Assembly: GCA_016794505.1 (NCBI GenBank)
Contig: JAEUJZ010000010.1
Span: 62,001-126,000, forward strand
Direction: 5' to 3'
DNA length: 64,000 nucleotides
From: Myxococcales bacterium
GTDB taxonomy: Bacteria > Myxococcota_A > Polyangia > Palsa-1104 > JAEUJZ01
Shown: positions 59,465 to 64,000 of the stretch, piece by piece
Layout: every line of letters starts with the position of its first letter
How positions within the stretch are numbered: position 1 is the stretch's first letter
The notes under the pieces: generated by a model
Database searches by the model: none
What the model was told of the DNA's origin: nothing
Seen by the model: only the letters and a program-made list of their open reading frames with translations
Made by a program: the position numbers and the translations under genes

Positions 59465-61906
59465 ATGCCTGCAAACGATCTCTCGCCCGTCGCTGCCAAT
59501 CGGGACCGCGTGCTCACGTGGTCGGTGTTGGCATTCTTGCTGCTTTTGTACGTCCCCTTCGCGGGCAACTACGGTCTCTGGGACCCGTGGGAGACACACT
59601 ACGGCGAGGTGGCCCGCCAGATGGCCGCCCGCGGAGATGGCATCAGCCTGTGGTGGCCTGGCTCGCCGCAGGATCCTGCATCGGGCGTCTTCTTCTCAAA
59701 GCCCGTGCTCACTTTTTGGCTGATGGCGCTTTCGCTGAAAGTCTTTGGCCTGGGCCACGGGGATCCCGGCCATTACAGCGAAATGACCGTCGGCTGGCGG
59801 GCCGAGTGGGCCCTGCGCATGCCGATGATCCTCATCAGCCTGGTTGGCGTCTGGGCGGTGTATGAGCTCTTGCGTCGGCTGGTGTCGCGACGCGCCGGAC
59901 TGTGGGCAGCCATCGTGCTATCGACCAGTGCGCAGTGGGCGCTGATCTCACGCCAGGCGATGACCGATATGCCGTTTGTCGTGCCGATGACCGTCGCTGT
60001 GGTCTTCGCCGCGCTCGCCTTGATCTCGCCCCCAGAGCGCCGCGATGAAGACGCCGTCCCCGACCCAAGGGCCGAGCTACCGCGGCGAACGGCACGACTT
60101 GCGGGTCGGCTTGTGTCGTGGCCGGACAGCCCTGCGTTCTATGGCTTTTTGGCGGTGTACGTGCTGTGCGTGCTGCCGCAGCTTCTGACGAACCTGATCC
60201 AGCTTCAGAGCTTCGTCGTCGTCTTCTTCAACCAGACGCGGCGCGTACCCGGCGCCCTGGCCGTGCTGCCCTTTGTCGTGCTGTTTGTCCTGTCGCTTTT
60301 CCTTGCGATGCAGGCGCGCACGCGTCGCACACTGTACCTGTGGACGGCGTACTTGATGGGTGGCCTGGCGACGCTGGCCAAAGGTCCCGCTGGCATCGCC
60401 ATGCCCATTTTGGCGATCTTTCTTTACCTGCTTCTGGCCGGTCGCATCGACGAGATCTGGGGGGGCCACCCGCCCGAGGACCAGGCCCGGCCGCGTCGCC
60501 TGTCGTCCGAGCTACTGCAAGCGCTCAAAGGCGGCCACGATGGCCTTGAGATCCTGCGCGGCGCCCTGGTCTTCTTCTGCGTGGCTGCGCCGTGGTACGT
60601 GGCGATGCTTGCCCGTCACGGCCTGCCGTTTTGGATGGAGCTCATCGGGGATAACTACGTCCACCGCGCCCAAGGTCGTCACGGTGATCGCGGCACCTTT
60701 GAGTACTATCTGCGTCAGCTTGGCGCCGGCCTGTTTCCGTGGTCGGGCATGCTGCTGGCGGCGGGCGTGCAGATCGGACGCTGGCTGCGCGACGGCGACC
60801 CGCGCACCGCGAGCAAGCGCCAGGTCTTGCTGCTTTGCTTCGTCTGGTTCGTGGTCGACTTCACCATCGTCACCTTGGTGAACACCAAGTTCCATCACTA
60901 CATCCTGCCGGCCCTGCCGCCGCTTGCCGTCCTCGGTGGCGTGTTCATCGACGAGCTCTGCGAAGCCACGCCGCAAGCCACACAAAGCAGTCGCTTGGCG
61001 CTGTGGCTGTTGGCAGCGCCGGTCACGTTCTTAAGTGGACGCGATCTCGCAAACTTCCCGGCGCGCATCGGCTGGCTGTTCAACTATGACTATGTGAACG
61101 TGCCCGGCAGTGGTCGCCCCTGGCCGCTGCCCGCCGTCTATGGTCAGCGCTATGAATATGCGGCGCCGCTTCTGGCCCTGGCCTTCTTGGCCACCATGGC
61201 GACGCTGGTCTTGGCGACGCCGCGCCGCCCTGACGTCACACCCGACGCTCCGCAGGCCGCGCGACCGCCCGCGCGCTGGGCCTTGCGCCTGGGTCTTCTG
61301 TGTCTGCTCTTGGTCATCGGCATCCTCGCCGGCCCCAGCGCCGATCGGGTCGTTCAGTTCACAAGCTCGAAGCTACCGCCGGACACCCAGCTCCCGTTCG
61401 ATCTGCGCTTCGCATTTCTGGTCCCGACGCTGGGCGCCGCTCTGTGGCTGATTCTTGTGTGGCGAGGCAGCGGCGGCTGGCGCGCTCTTCCCTTGGGACT
61501 TGTGGCCGTGCTCAGCACGACCTTCTTTATCGACCGCTTCCTCGTCGACATCTCGCCGCACTGGAGCCAGAAGCACATCTTCGCCTCGTATTACCGTCTG
61601 CGACAAAGCCCAAACGAGCCGGTGATCGCCTGGATGATGTACTGGCGCGGCGAGAACCTGTACACCGGCAACCAGATCTATGACCACCGCATCGAGGCCG
61701 GCGAAAAGACCGTGTTCCTCGGCGACAAGAACATGGAAAAGCTGCAGGCCTACATCAGCAGCCACCGCGGCCGCACGATGTACTTTTTGATCGAGCGCCA
61801 CCGCCTAGAGGGCCTGCGCAGCCTGCTGCCGAACGATGCCCGCGGGTCGCTTGAGATCGTCGACGACACCAACAACAAGGTCTATCTGGTGCGCGCTCGG
61901 CTCTAA
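59465..61906 (+). CDS. GT39-type (ArnT-like) membrane glycosyltransferase
   Basis: An 813-residue polytopic GT-C glycosyltransferase. The first periplasmic loop has the catalytic acidic pair in LWDPWETHYGEVARQM (~residues 40-55), as in ArnT and PMT enzymes. More than ten hydrophobic helices follow, with a large soluble loop at ~195-225 and a C-terminal periplasmic domain (~700-813) that contains YRLRQSPNEPVIAWMMYWRG. It should move a sugar from a polyprenyl phosphate donor to lipid A, protein or glycan. Acceptor unknown. ATG 59465 and TTG 59420 are both possible starts with no clear ribosome binding site. Confidence 0.9.
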   Translation: MPANDLSPVAANRDRVLTWSVLAFLLLLYVPFAGNYGLWDPWETHYGEVARQMAARGDGISLWWPGSPQDPASGVFFSKPVLTFWLMALSLKVFGLGHGDPGHYSEMTVGWRAEWALRMPMILISLVGVWAVYELLRRLVSRRAGLWAAIVLSTSAQWALISRQAMTDMPFVVPMTVAVVFAALALISPPERRDEDAVPDPRAELPRRTARLAGRLVSWPDSPAFYGFLAVYVLCVLPQLLTNLIQLQSFVVVFFNQTRRVPGALAVLPFVVLFVLSLFLAMQARTRRTLYLWTAYLMGGLATLAKGPAGIAMPILAIFLYLLLAGRIDEIWGGHPPEDQARPRRLSSELLQALKGGHDGLEILRGALVFFCVAAPWYVAMLARHGLPFWMELIGDNYVHRAQGRHGDRGTFEYYLRQLGAGLFPWSGMLLAAGVQIGRWLRDGDPRTASKRQVLLLCFVWFVVDFTIVTLVNTKFHHYILPALPPLAVLGGVFIDELCEATPQATQSSRLALWLLAAPVTFLSGRDLANFPARIGWLFNYDYVNVPGSGRPWPLPAVYGQRYEYAAPLLALAFLATMATLVLATPRRPDVTPDAPQAARPPARWALRLGLLCLLLVIGILAGPSADRVVQFTSSKLPPDTQLPFDLRFAFLVPTLGAALWLILVWRGSGGWRALPLGLVAVLSTTFFIDRFLVDISPHWSQKHIFASYYRLRQSPNEPVIAWMMYWRGENLYTGNQIYDHRIEAGEKTVFLGDKNMEKLQAYISSHRGRTMYFLIERHRLEGLRSLLPNDARGSLEIVDDTNNKVYLVRARL

Positions 61907-62009
61907 CCGATGCCGTCGCTACGGCGCGCAGAACACGAGATCGTCGAATCGGCTCGCCACAGCAGATCGAACTGCTTCCGCGTCGAATTTCAGCGGAAGC
62001 GACAGGCGC

Positions 62010-62801
62010 TCAGCGTCCCTGGATGATGGGCTGCAGCGCGGACAGGACGGCGGGCGCCGTGGCGCGAGGACCTCGTCGCTGCGGATCGCCCTTGGACTCT
62101 TTGGGAAGCGGCGGCGGCATCGGCCCGTCCACGCGCAGGTGCGTGACCAGTCGGCGCGTCTTGGCCTCATAGACATCGATCTCGTAGCTCTGCCGAAACT
62201 GCACGACCTCGATGGGCTTGCTGCCGTAGCTGCCCACGGTCTGATAGAGCTTCCGCTCGTGCTCGGTCCAGGTGTCCCGCAGGCAGGCGACCAGCTCTGG
62301 AAGCTCGCTTGTCTGCCAATCCGTCGGATAGCCATCGGCGATGCCCAGCTCATGCCATGAAAAGCGCCCGCCCTGGTCCAGCGGATCGGACCGCAGCTCG
62401 GCGATGCGAATCGCGTGTGGAGCCGAACCACCCAGAGCCGGCGCATCAGCAATCGGTGCCGCCTTTTCGCACAGCCAGTAGACCGCTCGGCTGCGCGCCC
62501 ACGCGGCGTTCTGGTCTGCGAAGTGCTTTAGACGAAGCGCCAGAACAAAGAAGGCGACCAGGCCCATGGCGGCGCACGTGGCAAGGGCCGCCTTGGCATG
62601 CACATACGTTGCGAGGAAGCGTCCGATCAGGCCCAACCCAAGGAGCAGCGGCAGCAGGGTCAGGGCCAGATAGAGCCCCAGCTCGCTCCGCATGTCCGAA
62701 GCGGTGGCCAGCACCGAGGAGGCCAACAGGAGGGCCAGCCCCCCCACGGCAAGGGCGATGTACGCAGGAACAGTAGGACGCGGTCGGGATTCAGGGTTCA
62801 T
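62010..62801 (-). CDS. Membrane protein with soluble C-terminal domain, unknown
   Basis: A 263-residue protein with three hydrophobic helices near the N-terminus: ~13-35 (YIALAVGGLALLLASSV), ~42-62 and ~70-92. The rest (~100-263) is soluble: a Trp/Tyr-rich segment (ARSRAVYWLCEKAAP), SWHELGIADGYPTDW and a Pro-rich basic tail. I recognise no family. It is convergent with the glycosyltransferase gene (104 bases between stops) and its promoter region lies in the AT-rich tract to the right. Confidence 0.72.
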   Translation of the reverse strand: MNPESRPRPTVPAYIALAVGGLALLLASSVLATASDMRSELGLYLALTLLPLLLGLGLIGRFLATYVHAKAALATCAAMGLVAFFVLALRLKHFADQNAAWARSRAVYWLCEKAAPIADAPALGGSAPHAIRIAELRSDPLDQGGRFSWHELGIADGYPTDWQTSELPELVACLRDTWTEHERKLYQTVGSYGSKPIEVVQFRQSYEIDVYEAKTRRLVTHLRVDGPMPPPLPKESKGDPQRRGPRATAPAVLSALQPIIQGR

Positions 62802-63001
62802 GAGTGGCTCACGCCATCCAGCATAAGAGAAAAAAGGGCCCCCTTGTTCAAGAGATTCACCCGCACGGGCCGGGCGACGGCATACGGTGCGTATTAGAAT
62901 ATACGCTGGGGCTTGTTTGTGTGATTATTCGTAGGCCATTTGTGTTCTTAAATCAGAATTACAGTTCATTCACAAACGTCACTCTCTTAATAGATACCGT
63001 C

Positions 63002-63038
63002 CTCAGATGGCACAATAAAAATCAATATAAAATCTGAG
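63002..63038. promoter_or_regulatory. Inverted repeat around shared AT motif
   Basis: CTCAGAT (63002-63008) and ATCTGAG (63032-63038) form a perfect seven-base inverted repeat 23 bases apart. The loop is made of the ACAATAAA...AATCAATATAAA motif shared with the island at 12.8 kb. It ends 14 bases before the small ORF start, so it could be an operator. Confidence 0.4.
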
Positions 63039-63052
63039 TACAAAGATCAAAC

Positions 63053-63202
63053 ATGGCAACAAAAAGTCAGACAAAACAGCCGACCCATGCATTTTGCGAC
63101 AATCCATGGGGCAGAGGGCCTAGCGTAGATTTAGCAAAATCGGGATACCCTCATTATTCACTGAATCAATTCGCGGATATTATTAACGCATATTGCCATT
63201 GA
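63053..63202 (+). CDS. Possible small protein, 49 residues
   Basis: An ATG-to-TGA frame of 49 codons with an in-frame TGA just upstream. The product is mixed and fairly protein-like: MATKSQTKQPTHAF, then CDNPWGRGPSVDLAKSGY and a C-terminal NQFADIINAYCH, with one Cys at 15 and one at 48. No strong ribosome binding site is visible and no family is recognised. It could be a true small protein, a fragment of a larger gene, or chance. Codon use is much more A+T than the neighbours. Confidence 0.35.
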   Translation: MATKSQTKQPTHAFCDNPWGRGPSVDLAKSGYPHYSLNQFADIINAYCH

Positions 63203-63205
63203 TCA

Positions 63206-63303
63206 GCGACTCGATCGTCATGGGGCCGCGCCCGCCGGACCCGCTCACCGCCGAAGAGGTCTTGCCGCTGCCCCTGGCAGGAACGCAATCAGTCAATGAT
63301 TTA
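63206..63303 (-). pseudogene. Possible 3' remnant of a GC-rich gene
   Basis: On the reverse strand, a frame (TTG or upstream) reads ...VPARGSGKTSSAVSGSGGRG then PMTIESLINGNMR and a TAA. The GC-rich codons contrast with the AT-rich DNA on both sides, as if the end of a host-type gene had been left behind. It has no start and is short, so I treat it as a suspected remnant, not a functional gene. Confidence 0.25.
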
Positions 63304-63427
63304 AAATAGATTAATTCTTAGTTCGTTTAATGCGTCGCCTCTTATTTATACAAATAATCTATCTTCTGTTTCAGTATTTATTGCCCATTACTCCGACAAA
63401 CTCATCACCAGCGACGGTGCTTGTACA

Positions 63428-64000
63428 TCAGGTAGGAGGAGGCAGCGGGGCGGGCACTGGGCCTTGTGGACTGGCGGGGCGCTCTGCGGTGGGGCTTAGG
63501 ATGGCGGCGGCGTGGCTGGGCTGACCGCAGGCGCTGTAGGCCCGCGACAAGATGATGCGAGCCGGATCCGACAGACCCGGCTTCTGGCGGACGACATCGG
63601 CCAGAGCGCACGCGCGAGCGGTCGCAGGACCGGCGCTTGCCGCCTCGATGACCAAGAGCTGGGCCTCGGTGGTGTGGATCGCTTTGAGGTTTTCTTCGGC
63701 GAGCTTGTGCGCCATCGCGGGCTGGCCACCGATCCCCAGATAGAAGCGAGCCGCATGCGATAAAAACGCCGGGCGATGCGCCGCCAAGAGCTCGGTGTAC
63801 CGTCGCTGCGCTTCGGCGATCAGCGGCTTGGCCTCTTCGGGGCGCCCCTGGTCCTGCAACAGGGCGGCAAGCTGCGCCTTGTATTCGGGATCGTCGGCGG
63901 ACTGGGTCAGCGCCTGCAGCAGGGTCCGCGCTTGCTCTTTGGCTCCGCGCGCCGACAGGACGGCGGCCCAGTGTGAGGTGGCCGCGGCATAGCCAGGCAG
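63428..64000 (-). CDS. TPR-repeat protein, 5' end outside the window
   Basis: The C-terminal ~190 residues of a reverse-strand protein, open to the window edge. Helical TPR-type pairs are visible: SHWAAVLSARGAKEQARTLL, DDPEYKAQLAALLQDQGRPEEA, LSHAARFYLGIGGQPAMAHK and DPARIILSRAYSACGQPSHA. The chain ends in a Pro-rich tail (PQGPVPAPLPPPT). TPR proteins are interaction scaffolds. Nothing else can be said without the N-terminus. Confidence 0.75.
   Translation of the reverse strand: MPGYAAATSHWAAVLSARGAKEQARTLLQALTQSADDPEYKAQLAALLQDQGRPEEAKPLIAEAQRRYTELLAAHRPAFLSHAARFYLGIGGQPAMAHKLAEENLKAIHTTEAQLLVIEAASAGPATARACALADVVRQKPGLSDPARIILSRAYSACGQPSHAAAILSPTAERPASPQGPVPAPLPPPT

Larger units (their letters stand above)
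62802..63427. other. AT-rich intergenic tract with small ORF and gene remnant
   Basis: This 626-base stretch breaks the GC-rich pattern. Sub-regions: 62802-62880 GC-rich promoter side of the membrane protein, 62880-63200 AT-rich with an inverted repeat and a 49-codon ORF, 63205-63290 GC-rich again with the look of the end of a reverse-strand gene, 63290-63420 AT-rich. It includes the second copy of the AT motif shared with 12.8 kb. No transposase or integrase sequence is seen. Confidence 0.6.

Noticed and set aside
62804..63037. 77-codon plus-strand frame at the start of the AT-rich tract
   Set aside because: It begins at a GTG without a ribosome binding site over the divergent gene's promoter, and the product is not protein-like throughout.
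63330..63524. 64-codon plus-strand frame with hydrophobic start (MRRLLFIQIIYLL)
   Set aside because: It could suggest a signal peptide, but its second half is antisense to the TPR gene and codes a Gly-rich shadow. The hydrophobic start can arise from AT-rich DNA.

Overview
The window is GC-rich, densely coding DNA, most likely from a member of the Myxococcota (the former Deltaproteobacteria). This rests on gene style rather than a marker gene. There are many lipoproteins of unknown function, FHA-type proteins, a hybrid histidine kinase, and a SpoIIE-type phosphatase next to a STAS-like protein. There is also an envelope operon carrying an AgmX/PglI-type TonB-like C-terminal domain and a giant TPR protein, like parts of the Myxococcus gliding machinery. 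I see no rRNA, tRNA, CRISPR array, transposase or prophage genes.

Layout. Positions 1-4060 hold an edge-truncated, lower-GC gene and three secreted or lipid-anchored proteins of unknown function. Positions 4214-7923 hold a UvrD/PcrA helicase translationally overlapped with a DUF2062-methyltransferase fusion. Positions 7974-11987 encode a 1337-residue mosaic of several lectin-like modules ending in six degenerate FG-GAP/VCBS-type repeats. A Trx-type arsenate reductase homologue follows, then a short AT-rich island. From 18007 down to 12865 on the reverse strand runs a probable operon: alpha/beta hydrolase, ferritin-like encapsulin cargo, encapsulin shell, an extremely acidic small protein, a stand-alone biotin carrier protein, a lipoprotein, a MaoC-like dehydratase and a membrane protein.

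Positions 18123-34418 are mainly cell-surface and signalling genes: lipoproteins (one with 51-bp tandem repeats), a STAS-like/SpoIIE phosphatase pair with a divergent Cys-bearing PAS protein, a 14-repeat WD40 lipoprotein, a GH13 amylase-like lipoprotein, a lipid-anchored DinB protein, an M14 carboxypeptidase, a YHYH protein and a hybrid histidine kinase. A DEAD-box RNA helicase with a long Arg/Glu repeat tail has a clear Rho-independent terminator. A C39-like cysteine-peptidase lipoprotein faces the next operon across twin 21-bp tandem repeats.

Positions 53955-39528 (reverse) are a tightly packed seven-gene operon: M1 metallopeptidase, polytopic membrane protein, a periplasmic protein, a ~1940-residue TPR protein, an Ala/Pro-rich secreted protein, an FHA-like/TM/TonB-like protein and an 893-residue HEAT-repeat protein. 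The order and domain content suggest a trans-envelope complex related to the Glt/Agm machinery, but that is inference. Upstream are an FMN reductase, a CAP-domain lipoprotein and Tex. Positions 58366-62801 hold an FHA protein, a GT39-type membrane glycosyltransferase and a membrane protein. The right end (62802-63427) is AT-rich, contains a 49-codon small ORF and a possible gene remnant, and shares a 22-nt motif with the AT-rich island at 12.8 kb. A TPR protein runs off the right edge.

Most notable: the encapsulin-ferritin operon with its acidic neighbour, the lectin mosaic, the Glt-like operon, and the AT-rich islands with their shared motif and small ORF.
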